64,000 bases of DNA from Branchiostoma belcheri (taxonomy: Eukaryota > Chordata > Leptocardii > Amphioxiformes > Branchiostomatidae), in contig NW_017803379.1 of assembly GCF_001625305.1 (NCBI RefSeq), positions 636,801 through 700,800 on the forward strand. Reading direction: 5' to 3'. Below, piece after piece: positions 36,601 to 47,170 of this stretch (the stretch's first letter is position 1; each line of letters begins with the position of its first letter). Under the pieces are notes generated by a model, which was not told the origin of the DNA, searched no databases, and saw only the letters and a program-made list of their open reading frames with translations. A program made the translations under genes and the position numbers.

Positions 36601-39600
36601 AAAGTCAGTAATATAAGCAAACTATCCTTCTACCTTTCCTTTCCTAATAAAGGTATAACGTTAAATCGTAGGCAAGACCATCCTGAGGTAAACATATTGC
36701 ATTTGCTTGCAAATGTTACCTTTCTAGTTTGGCTATTTCATTTTTATGTAATCAATAATTTCTCAAGCACTATATCAACATAAGCTTACTTCATTGTGGC
36801 GTTCGCCCTGGCAATGCATTTCATACATGTATTGTGCCTATGTGTCAGCATATCATACTGAAGAGAAATTCACGTCAAAAAAATCCTAGATGACACCTAC
36901 CTGACGCGACCACGTCTTTGACCTCCACCTTGAGTTCGTGCGACATGAAGCCGATGAAGCAGAAGACGGCAAAGCCGGCAAACACGCTGGAGCCGCAGTT
37001 GATCAGCGGGATCAGGATGGCGTCCCTACAGCACAGAGTTTCCAGGGACAAAACATTAAACTATTTGTAATAGTGTGCGTCAACAGAATAAAAATGATAC
37101 ATCAACATGCAAACAGAGCTTAGCTAAGCGTGTGATCCGTGGCTACACTGCAGTTTTAACAAATGAGTATCAACGCCATCAATGCGGTTGCAAAAGAGTA
37201 CAAAAGCCAAAGACGTCGTCTTTTGAAGAAGCTTAGTGTGGCATTTTTCTCATTGAAACTCAAGGTGTTGACCAGTAGAACCAACTGCAATGTGTCCTAC
37301 CTCTGGATGTTGTTGTTGAACTTGTTGTAGCTTGCCATAGTCAGCACAGCTCCGAACGCGATGGCTAGGGAGTAAAAAATCTGCGAAGCCGCGTCGTACC
37401 AGACCTGTGTAAACACAGGGGAGTATTGTTAGTAAATAGGGTAATTCGAACAGCTAATTAGTAGACATTGATTGATGTTCACAAGTCATGGGAGGGTTGC
37501 GAAATCAGACACCGGACGTTTGAGTATATGAGAGTTATGTTGGAGTCACAATTCTAAGCCTGGACGCGACTTGGCTGTTTGAATGAACGAAAAAAAACGC
37601 ATATCAAGAATATGCACAAATCATATCTTAACGTTTTGTGTGTTTCGTTGTCTTTCATATCATACTTTTCGTTCCCGCAAACTGCCCGAACGGGCCCCGG
37701 CTTGGAAATGTCTCTCCGGCATTACCTGATATTCTGTGAGCCTGTTGAAGTCCGGGGTGATGTAGAAGAGCACGCCGTCGATCGCCCCGGGGAGAGTCGC
37801 GCCGCGGATCAGCAGCGTGAGCAGCATGATGTACGGGAAGGTGGCGGTGAAGTACACTACCTGGGAGGGTAGAATAAGGCACCGTGAGAGGGGTAAAAAC
37901 ATGTATCCGAAAATGTGTCCTCGCTGCAAAAGCGCCATCCACATTGACAAAATGTAGCAGCGAGGAAGCTCTGAGGAAGGTGTCTGATAGACTCCGAAAC
38001 GTAAGCAAGGTGAGACTTTTTTTGTGTAAAAAAAGCAGCATATCCTTGGTAACTACATGCAACTTATGTACGCGGGGTCTGAGTGTCTTACATGCTGTGT
38101 AAAGAGAGGAGCATAAAAATATAGAACATACGGTTACAGACTGCAGTTGTTTTATCCGAGTGAAATGCGTGTTCGTCCAAAAACGAGAGACAGAATAAAA
38201 AAAGCACATAAAACTTTGAGTTTGACTTTGCAAATTTACTAGTACCTTTCCAGTGGACTTGACTCCCTTGAAAAGGCAGAAGAAGACCGTGACCCATGCC
38301 AGCAGCAGACACAGAGACAGTTCCCAGCTCATCTTCCCGGTCTCAGAGATACCGCTGGAGTACTGTTGGACTCGATGGCTGCAACAACAAAATTAATGTA
38401 GATGTTGGCAAAATATGTCGCGAGGCAACTTCTCTGTACTCATACGCAGCCTCATAACATAGTAGTGACACTAGTTCTAGGGGATTTTTCTAGTTTGTCT
38501 TTGCATGCTAGCAAGCTTGCAAGGTATTCAAAGCGTGCATGTACATATCGGGTCCTCCCAGTTTGAGCGCTTAACTTCTTAACAACAGTGACAGTCTCAT
38601 GACCGCACTTGTGGCAATTCATACTGTCGAATTGAGGTCACCAGAGCGCCACAAAGCTGCCTTTATAGACCATTGCGATTAGCCCCTCCTCGCAAATGTC
38701 TGGCTGCGAAGGCAGAGTAGTCGGCGCAATAATAATATAAATATTTGCATAACGTTTCAACCCTTAGAAGAAACAACTATTAGGTTTGGTCTGTCTTTTT
38801 TATGGACCCGTCGACCCAAATTCTTTTCTGTTTGTATTTTCTCTCCCAAGCAAATCCATGCGGTACCTTAGAGAAGTTAGAACTAGTCTATCCCCAACAG
38901 AACTTTAAAGTAGCCCTACCGGTCGAAACTCATCTTATGCCTACACCGCGCAGATCGCGACACTCCAACCCAAATTCTTACAAAGCTCTACAATTTCATA
39001 AAGACTGCTACAGATACTCCTATTTTCACCAAACAGTCAGAGACTGGAACACGCCTCCTCAGGTCATAACTCTAATCACCCCCCCCCTGTCCGTCTTACC
39101 CCAACAGAGGGATGTTGTGCAGTATTTTCTCAACAACTACTCACTGCCAGTACTCTTCGCTGGGGCTGACTCGTGTGAAGTTGGTGGCGTTAGTCGTGCT
39201 GTTGGCCACGTCCCACGACTCCACGCAGGACGGCGTGTTCCACCAGTGTCCGCAGTGGTGCCACGGCAGCTGGCTGGTGAAGGAGGCGAACAGGTAGTAC
39301 AGGGCCCAGGCGATGATCATGTTGTAGTAGATGGCGGTCCAGGAAGATATGAGAATCATGGAGTATCCAATGCCTATACAGACGATAGTAAGAGTGAATT
39401 CCCTGAATAGTTTCATCAGATTGGTAAGTCACTAAGTAAAGAGACTCTAACATATTTACATATCTACACATATAGCAGCGACACCTGTGCTGCAGTGCAA
39501 TGTGAACCTGCCAGAATTGCCCCGAGGAAGATGACAGACAGTCACCGAAACGTCGGTTGTGAATAAAACACTTAGTTGTATCATGGAGGTAGAAGAGACT

Positions 39601-41366
39601 TTTTTTCTACCTCCATGGTTGTATAGTCTCTTTACTCAGTAAGAGTGATTTTTGTGAACTGGCTCACGACAGGAACACACCCCTACAAACACATCTTCTG
39701 TTATTCAGACTTTCTTACAAGTGAAATCTGTCTTCAATAGCAGTTGTATATAGTGTATATGTGGTGAAATAATTGACAGCGCACCTTTCAGTATGGGCAG
39801 ACAGTCCCACACAGGTAACGTCCCAAGCCCGGCGTACTGCCCCAGGGCCAGCTCGATGAAAAACATGGGTATCCCGGCAAGCACCAGCATGATGACGTAT
39901 GGGATCAGGAACGCTCCTGTAAACGATGGACATTTTCACTCTCCAAGCAGATCCTAGGGTTGCAAAAGACAGTATCAAATTTGCCAGACAGTGTCCAGTT
40001 GCCAGAGAGGGTCCAATACACCACCAAAGGGTGGATACTGTCTGGCCAATTTGATAGTCTTTTGCCACCCTAGATCTGCTTGGAGATTAGGACATTTTGT
40101 GTCTATACACGTTGCCATACGTAAATAAACGCCAAGAGCCACATACAGTATTTAGTTATCCTTTCCATCATATTTCAAAAGCATTTCCTTCATTATTACC
40201 TCCGCCGTTGCGATAGCAGAGATACGGAAACCGCCATATGTTGCCCAGGCCCACGCAGTAGCCAATCATGGACAGGAGATAATCTATCTGGGCGCTCCAT
40301 TGGTCTCTCTTAGGGGTTTCCTCATCACTGGATTTCTCGGCAGCTTCAGCATCCTGTGTCAAATAAAGAATAAATATACTCTACAGCGGGTTTCAGATCT
40401 AGTTTGTTACTTGACATGAAAAGAACAGGGACGTCAGTGTGTTTGAGGAACAAAAGTGAAGAGAACAAAATGCTCCAATCCGACGATTAAAATGCCATCA
40501 CAGTCCATCCATACCTTCTTAAGTTATGCTAATCACAAATATCCATAAACACACAAACACACACACAAACACACACACAAACACCATCACTTTGGTGAGG
40601 GTAACCCAGTTATTTTTAGGTGATCATTTGAAAAATCATCAATATTGTGCCATGCTCGGCTAATCACACCATCCCCTCACTTCGCCCTGTAATTAAGGGA
40701 CATCTAGAATGTAATCTAATCAGAGATACATGTAAGACAGGTCAAACTGTGACAGAAGAGGTCGTTCCCCTGGGGCCATTCTGCATAATTGTTCTTTGTT
40801 CAGCAAGAAATTTTGGCGGGAAAGTAGAGAACATAATTGGCTATGCCACATTCGTCGGAATCCGCCAATAAATTATGAGCCTTCTCCAAACTTTATGTGG
40901 CCGTGTTGTCAACCGCCTTTTGGCGGAAAAGGTTGGCATAGATGATAGATCCTTGTCAACGGACATTGAATATCAAAACAATGCATATGGTTTGAAAGCG
41001 CTTTAATTTATTGGCTTCATGCGAAGCTCTGTTTGGTGTCATGTCAGTAGCATGAGGATTTTCTGCACTCACATATGGTGACACCGAGTTTCACATAAAT
41101 AAGGCAAGGAAAGGTCTCGAGCTCATGACAACACAACAAAGGATTTAGAATTTCATTAAAGTTAACATGTCATGTTTCAGTCGTGGACCAGTCGTAAAAA
41201 GGTCGGCTAATGACTCAAGGCCACAGGTTGAAACCCATGAAATGCCCATTATATCGGCCATTTAGAACGCCCTCTACAAAACAACGCGTGCGTGATATCG
41301 ATACTACGGTTTCGTCATGGAAAATTTTCTGTTGCCGGCTGTCACTGTGATTCAGAAACTAGATCT

Positions 41367-41403
<37 letters not shown>

Positions 41404-42311
41404 GTTTATTCAAATCATGAAAACAAGTACAGGTGGAAGTACATATACATACACAGCTACTTTTAACAACTTTTACAGCCATATCCCCAAAATACACGGA
41501 CCAATCACAAGGAACAGTCACTAAAAAAAGATGTCTAAACTAGATCTTCTTTGTCACAAAGCATAATTGAAATCAGCAGAGTCTTCCGATCCCCCAGGGG
41601 AATTGGCCAAGAGACAATCGAGGTCATGCTGTTTACAACAACGTCGATTTTGTCCCGTTTGATTAAATGTGGTTCTTAGAAGAAGGTCTTTAGAGCAATA
41701 TATGAATCGTGACATTTTCGGAAACCATCTCTATTTTCTTTTTTGATCACCGAAAACATCCACGCACCGCAGCAAACACAGGTGGGTGGTGCGCGTGGGC
41801 CAACAACCACTCGTTCGGACCACGTCTAGCCTATAGCATGCCAAACAACTTTCCACGTATCCTGCCACATGAAGTTTATAAGTTGCACGACGGCTAAACT
41901 GCATTTTCCTCTCTGCAGCCCGGATAAGTATTTGGGGACTACATTATACCACCGCCCCTAACGACCTTTTTCGGTCAAACGTAGAGAACATCATTGGCTG
42001 TGCCACATTTGTCGGAATCCAACAATGAATTATGAGCCTTCTCCAAATTTTATTGTACCCATTCAAGGGTCGGTCCAAGGTTCAAGGTACACATGAAGTT
42101 CAAGTTAAAGAAAAAACGCTACCCGAAAATTTCAGACGCAAACATCACAAATGAGTAGCATTCACACCATGTTCACACCAGTTTTCCGTGCTTATCTTCA
42201 CATTCTTGTTACACCATGGAGGTAAAAAAATCACACCTAAAACTGCTGCCTTACCTTTGAGTTGTTGTACAGAAGTTCGTCCTTGACGTCTACGTCGTTC
42301 TTGGTCTCCAT
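30625..42311 (-). CDS. SLC6A9-like: SLC6 sodium/chloride-dependent transporter, glycine transporter 1-like
   Basis: Fourteen coding exons, all in phase: 42255-42311, 40200-40353, 39785-39916, 39145-39373, 38246-38378, 37726-37860, 37301-37404, 36901-37025, 32884-32996, 32285-32416, 31918-32017, 31666-31766, 31185-31352 and 30625-30813, giving 623 residues. TM1 has the family signature [19 protein letters not shown]. The big extracellular loop has WNTPSCV and N-glycosylation sites. TM6 reads [10 protein letters not shown] with ASYNKFNNN, and later blocks include [35 protein letters not shown] and [16 protein letters not shown]. These resemble GlyT1 more than GABA or monoamine carriers. The family couples Na+ and Cl- gradients to uptake of glycine or related amino acids. 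Substrate is inferred; TM6 lacks the GlyT1 tryptophan-glycine pair, so proline or another substrate is possible. The last residues (KVSHI) could bind a PDZ domain. Confidence 0.88.
35114..35225. other. Assembly gap flanked by an identical 46-bp overlap
   Basis: Twenty Ns (35160-35179) separate two identical 46-base segments, 35114-35159 and 35180-35225. This is the expected result when overlapping contig ends were not merged, so the gap probably contains no missing sequence. It lies in the largest SLC6 intron. Confidence 0.9.
37971..38002 (+). repeat. Retroelement-end hairpin motif (CTGAGGA...GAAACGT)
   Basis: A short stem-loop block between CTGAGGAAGG and CCGAAACGT, similar to 39521-39552 and to 15580-15613 (minus). 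It lies in an SLC6 intron and is likely a fragment of a retroelement 3' end. Confidence 0.5.
38875..39090 (+). mobile_element. Non-LTR retrotransposon C-terminal remnant
   Basis: A frame inside ORF 38802-39410 reads [19 protein letters not shown] and then [15 protein letters not shown]. This is the typical end of LINE reverse-transcriptase proteins (Arg/His-rich stretch, then S[FY]F..T[IV].DWN.LP). Only the last 70 or so codons remain. It lies in the intron between SLC6 exons 4 and 5, antisense to the gene, and runs close to exon 4 (39145). Confidence 0.7.
39431..39640. repeat. Fold-back retroelement end with GAAACGT hairpin
   Basis: ACTAAGTAAAGAGACT at 39431-39446 is inverted at 39625-39640 with one mismatch. 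An inner palindrome, CATGGAGGTAGAA and its inverse, lies at 39582-39619. Between them, 39521-39552 carries CCGAGGAAGATGACAG...CACCGAAACGT, shared with the elements at 15537 and 37971. It is located in an SLC6 intron. Confidence 0.7.
39937..40089. mobile_element. Fold-back MITE with 9-bp target duplication
   Basis: Inverted arms of about 55 bases start CACTCTCCAAGCAGATC and, inverted, TAATCTCCAAGCAGATC. The perfect 9-bp repeat GGACATTTT flanks the element at 39928-39936 and 40090-40098. A 9-bp duplication with long terminal inverted repeats is typical of Mutator-like elements. It lies between SLC6 exons 2 and 3. Confidence 0.85.
40553..40586. repeat. (CA)n-rich microsatellite
   Basis: ACACAAACACAC units in the first SLC6 intron. 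Confidence 0.8.
40824..40896. repeat. Dispersed 73-bp repeat, copy 1
   Basis: Begins GTAGAGAACAT and contains TGCCACATT, GTCGGAATCC and TATGAGCCTTCTCCAAA. The same sequence recurs at 41981-42052 in the same orientation. The flanks differ, so it is an interspersed repeat of unknown type. Confidence 0.75.
41369..41536 (-). mobile_element. 5'-truncated retrocopy with poly(A) and target duplication
   Basis: On the minus strand about 130 bases of non-coding sequence end in AATAAA, then a poly(A) of about 30 (plus-strand T run to 41398). AAACTAGATCTTC flanks the insert at 41356-41368 and 41537-41549, with three more T on the right that merge with the tail. These are the signs of target-primed insertion by a LINE machinery. 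The source gene or LINE was not recognised. Confidence 0.8.
41981..42052. repeat. Dispersed 73-bp repeat, copy 2
   Basis: Second copy of 40824-40896, with about 10 substitutions. Confidence 0.75.
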
Positions 42312-43989
42312 TGTTTCTTCAACAGCAGTCTGATGTTGAGCGGGCGAACAACGTTTGGACAATGAGCTACCTCACCTGTCGTCACGCGTATTAGCATCCC
42401 CTAATGGCACCTTCCGTCATGGAAATTTCCATCGCCTTGTTTTTCAGCCGAAACGTTGTTAATATGCCTAAGGCAGTGGGCTACAACTAGGGACAGTCTT
42501 TTAAGACCTGAAAAGGTTCTTAGGACAGCTGCTGTATTTGCCTGGCGTCATCACACACACACAATTTTTCAGGAAACTTATGTCTATGAGTAACGTCTGT
42601 GAAAATATCGGTCAGTTTGTTCATCATAGAATATGCAGCATTGCGGGCCTATTAGTCTGATGAGCAAATGAAAACAACACTAACCATATACTCAAGGGAA
42701 TTGCTGTTATGCCGGATCAACCTAAGGGTAGCTAATTATAAGGATTTAGGGGTACAAACACGTAACTGTCATCGCTTTTAGACTCCTCTTAAAAACAAGC
42801 CTAAACTCTGCCCGAAGAGTCTTCGGGCAGAATTTAGGCTTGTTTTTAAACGGTATAATTATGAATATGTGCAATAACGTATAAACCCAAACAGCTTACA
42901 ACATAGAAAGACCGACAATACGCCCCAAACTCTCAAAATGCCTGAAGACGTCCCACCCTACTTCTGTTTATTTGGAGAGTTAGTGAAATTCCGATCTAAT
43001 CTAATGATCTGGCCGGTGCATTCAGTTGACCTGTCTTCTAAAGCTCGAAAAGGCTACCAGTAGAAATACCATTGTCAATAAAGGACAAAGAGTCAAACTT
43101 CCGACTATTGTTTGATATTTGTGTTTGGAAATATCGGAAAAGCAGTCTTCCCATACAAGTCTATAAGTATACCGACATAAGCAACCAGACGTTCATGAAA
43201 CCTTTCTTTATACGGTTTAATAAATCAAACAAACAGTCTACTAGTGTTGTTGAGTACAACCCACAAGGCTGAGAAATGGTAGGTCCTATAAATGGAAAAG
43301 CGATGACATCACGCGTCATAAGAATCAGCAACATTTGGCAACATTCCATTGACCCTTCCTCCGTTTCGACAAACAAGTATATGTCAGTCAGTACATACAA
43401 GTACAAAGCATGAAAATCTTATTTTATCAACGGATACCAGCAGTGCCGCTTTCCTCTAGTAAGTTACATTACTTACCGTGAGGGGAACAAAAATGTATCA
43501 GTCTTGTTCACCAGACACGTGCATGCTTACGTTTACTTCATATTTGTTGACAAGTTTGTGAGCTGGAAGAAAAGATTTGCCAAACGGCACCTAAGTACCT
43601 AGGACGTTTATCTTTTCTATCTGTGTTGCTCAAAGTAACCCCCTAGACATAGAAATGGATCATTCCATGGGTTTCAAAATAGATGACAGCCAATGCACAT
43701 CCTGGCAGAGTCGGCACTTGGCTGCTTCCTCCGCGCAGGGTTGGGTCCAGAAAAACTTCAAGGTTCGTTTTCAGTGGAAATGTGTCATTTAGTCGGTGTT
43801 AACTGATTCCTACTGTTATATCGTGATAAGCATACGGTGAAGTGCTATCAAATGTTTTCTTGCAAATGTTTTCTGTACTATGTCCATTCTTTCATGAAAA
43901 AGTTTAATTAGATTCTCTTCCATTGTCCGTTTATGAAATATCTGCTCTTTTCAGACCAACAAGGACAAGGCAAGAACCACAAACTCGCG
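42312..43989. other. Shared upstream region of divergent SLC6 and ferritin genes
   Basis: The two genes point away from each other across about 1.7 kb. Both promoters should lie here, but no strong TATA or metal-response element was recognised. A hairpin lies at 42789-42850. Confidence 0.4.
42789..42850. repeat. Near-perfect palindrome, 30-bp arms
   Basis: TTAAAAACAAGCCTAAA...CTGCCCGAAGA is followed at once by its inverse, with one mismatch and a 2-3 base loop. It could be a small fold-back element or a cruciform-forming site. Flanks show no target duplication. Confidence 0.8.
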
Positions 43990-45600
43990 ATGTTGCAGCT
44001 AATCTGTGTGCTTTTCTTGGCGGCGGAAGTGGTGAGTACTATTGAGAAACGGAGTAGAGGCCAGAAGTGATGTTATACTCCGTTATGTTATGTTACACTT
44101 TGATATCCTTATATGAAATTGGTTTTAAGAACACGCATAAGCATATCATCTGATTTTCATGATTTTAGTGCCGCTGACGTCTACAAAGTTATTCATTGAC
44201 TGGTTGATTAATCCATTCATGTTTACTGAATGAATGAATACCTTAATTGTACACACATACCCACTGGGTCAAGTACAGGTCACAACAAAAGAATAGAATG
44301 TAGATAATTTAGTATACTTAATATAAATTGTCAAGTACCTACAACTAAGTAAATTCGGTTTCTTCTCGTTTTTGAGTATAAACGATAAAAAGGTAAGAAC
44401 AGATATTTTTCAAAATCGAAGCTTTGTCAACATTCATTAGATATATAAAGTTATCTGTACTACTTAGTATGAAGTAGGGGGGCATGGATTGCATCAGACT
44501 ATAATTAAACTATTTACTGTTTCTTACATTGTTATCTTCAACGGTTTTCTGTCTGCGCCAGGCCCCTGCGCCGTCCAAGGTGCGTCAGAACTTCCATGAT
44601 GACAGCGAGGCTGGAATCAACAAGCAGATCAACATGGAACTGTACGCCAGCTATGTCTACATGTCAATGGTGAGGATAGGTTCAACACGCTCTTATATTA
44701 GAACGTAAAATTTAAACAAAAATCTATTTAATATCAGGAAGGGATGAGCAAGGAAGCAAAACTCCCTTTTTAGGGCACATGTTCCATGTAAGTCATTTCC
44801 GTGGCCGAATGGGCAATTGTGTTTAAATTGCGCATATCTCTATTCTTATATGTTTTCATCTCTTTTTTGGGGGCAACGTATACAAACGTAACATCGTTGC
44901 TTGCTCGAATTATTTCAAACATGGCACTATATATAGACAAAACATTATTCGGCAGGGACGGGGGACGGTACAGACTTCCAGCCTCCTTACACCAAGTCAA
45001 GTCATGTGACATCCTGTGATAGTTTGAGTTGGTATATTTCCCCAGGCGTCGTACTTCGCTCATGATGACGTGTCCCTGGAGGGCTTCTCCAGGCTGTTCC
45101 GGCGCATGTCTGAGGAGGAGCGGCAACACGCCAACGTGCTGGTGGACTATCAGAACAAGCGCGGAGGTCACGTGGTGGGTACAACCTACTACTGCCACTA
45201 CAACTACCCAGTTTACACTGCACGAAAACTTAGATTTACCAATAGCGGTAAATAACTGCAGTAAAGTTATTAACGTGGGGTAATGTTTACTTTGTTTTCT
45301 TAAACACTGCTGGACTTCACAATGGTAGGAAATAAAAGTCAAGTACGGTGATTTAAGGGTTGTAAATTATATTACCGAACTTGACTTTACTACCATTGTG
45401 AGGCAGATACAAAGTAAACATTACCTGAGTTTACTACCTTTAGTAGATCCAACTTTTCGTGCAGTGTTTATACTAGTACCCCCGAGAAGTAGGTAGTGGT
45501 GTATGTATGTACGTGTGCGCGCGAACGTATGCGCGTGCGCGCGCGTGTGTGTGTGTGGCGTATGACACAGTGTGTGTGTGCCCTGTGTGTGTGTGTGCCC

Positions 45601-45674
<74 letters not shown>

Positions 45675-46353
45675 TCTCCGTGCGCGTGCGCGTCGGTGTG
45701 TTCGGGTAGGTCTTACAAACTCGAAGGCGCTGGTCATGTGTTGTTGCTCAAATCAATACACAATATTTCCCCATGACAGGTTTACCGGAACGTGCAGCCG
45801 CCGCAGCATCCAACGTTTAGCAGCGGGCTGGACGCCATGCAGGCGGCTCTGGACCTGGAGAAGCAGATCAACCAGGCGCTGCTGGATCTGTACAGGACCG
45901 CAGATCGGCACGGGGATCCACAGGTAAGATCACGTCGGCTGGATCTGCAGAAGAATAGGATTAACTCTGGGATCCACAGGTGATAATACCGTGAGCAACT
46001 GGATCTGTATAAAATCACAGATCAGCATGGGATCCACAAGCACAAATGTATGATTACATGATCACAACAAGTGCAATATGTCAAAAATGAAAATGATGGA
46101 TGAAATGAAATATGAGAAAACAATAGCAAAGGGCATTGGTGAAGGAATGAATGATGAATAACAAACGAATGACTAACGTAAAGATCTATAATCGTCCACC
46201 CTACAGATGCAAGACTTCCTGAACTATCACTTCCTGAAGGAGGAGGTGAAGCGCATCAAGCAGCTGGGTGATTACGTCGAGAAACTGAAGCGTGTGGGGA
46301 GCGGGCTGGGCGAGTACACCTTCGACCGGGACATCCTGGGTGGGGGGAAGTAG
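43990..46353 (+). CDS. Secreted ferritin heavy-chain-type subunit
   Basis: Exons 43990-44031, 44562-44669, 45046-45174, 45780-45923 and 46207-46353 give 189 residues with phase kept. Residues 1-14 ([14 protein letters not shown]) form a signal peptide encoded by its own exon, so the protein is likely secreted or ER-targeted. The ferroxidase site is nearly complete: E40, Y47, E75, H78 and E120 match human H-chain E27, Y34, E62, H65 and E107. The residue at the human Q141 position is E154. Blocks such as [32 protein letters not shown] and IKQLGDYV confirm the family. Ferritins oxidise Fe2+ and store iron in a 24-mer shell. No iron-responsive element was found upstream, as expected for secreted ferritins. 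Confidence 0.93.
44951..45019 (+). mobile_element. Penelope-like C-terminal fragment
   Basis: A frame here reads [12 protein letters not shown], almost the same as [12 protein letters not shown] in the Penelope-like protein at 61384-62031. It lies in ferritin intron 2, ending 26 bases before exon 3. It is a short remnant of the same retroelement group. Confidence 0.55.
45216..45466. mobile_element. Fold-back MITE in ferritin intron 3
   Basis: The ends CACTGCACGAAAA and its inverse bound a 251-bp imperfect palindrome with inner blocks GGTAATGTTTACTTTGT and CACAATGGTAG present in both arms. TTTA flanks both ends (45212-45215 and 45467-45470), as a possible target duplication. No coding capacity. 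Confidence 0.75.
45606..45670. repeat. (GT)n microsatellite
   Basis: About 32 uninterrupted GT units, with GC/GT-rich sequence before it from 45508. The long Cys/Val and Thr/His open frames here are artefacts of the repeat. Confidence 0.97.
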
Positions 46354-47170
46354 CTGTATGGTTTTGTGGGGGAGAGGGGGCAGTAACTGCAAATCCCCCC
46401 CCCCCTTTTAAGTAAGGAAAAAAATCAAGAAACTAGAAAGGTAACGTTTGTAAAGCAAATGCATAAAGTTTACCTTCGCATATGGTCTGCTCTTTTAATT
46501 CTTACTCAAATCAAGGACCTTGCTCAAATACATTCATGTATATGGTCAGACAGGAGTATAAATCCCTCCTACTATAAAATTGCAACATTATGTAACTCAA
46601 CACCAGTTACCATGGTGAGAGACGTCAAAAAATAAGGTCATTGACCAGATCAGTCACTGTTTGGAGAAGAGGAAGAGGAGGAAACGTAGCAAAAACAGTA
46701 TGTTTTCCTTCGGTAAACATAAAATCATTTGATCACCGTCAACTTCAATTAATCATACAGTCAGTAACTTGGTGTGGTTCTGGGTTAATGACCAACTTCC
46801 GGGCAAGTGTATGTAAAATAGTGTAAACAGTAAAATTAAACTCTAAATGATTATGGCCTTCCTGACATTTGTCTTTTTTTTAAGTTATAACTTGAACTGA
46901 AGCATTTAAAGTATTGTCAGTATGGAGCACCTGCACACCATACATAGATCGTTGTCAGCAGACACAGACCAGATAAATTACTAGTATTAACCACCAGATG
47001 AAGAGTGGCCCAAGCAAGAATTCTACACTACCCGGTGAAAAGTTTGCTTGGAGAGATGTAAGGAAAACGCCAGGCAAAGACGAAATACTAGTAATCCGCC
47101 CTCCCAACATCTGCTTGAAGAATAGGTTACTTAGAGGTCGTCTAGTGACCCACGTTGCATCACAACCAAC
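46354..47170. other. Intergenic between ferritin and UFSP2
   Basis: Holds the ferritin 3' UTR and the UFSP2 promoter. No further gene seen. No canonical ferritin poly(A) signal was identified with confidence. Confidence 0.4.

Noticed and set aside
43741..43800. CAGTGG upstream of ferritin as an iron-responsive element
   Set aside because: The bases either side do not form the required five-pair stem with a C bulge, it is well upstream of the ATG, and secreted ferritins usually lack this element.
45468..45776. Long Cys/Val or Thr/His-rich frames over the GT repeat
   Set aside because: Pure products of the dinucleotide repeat.
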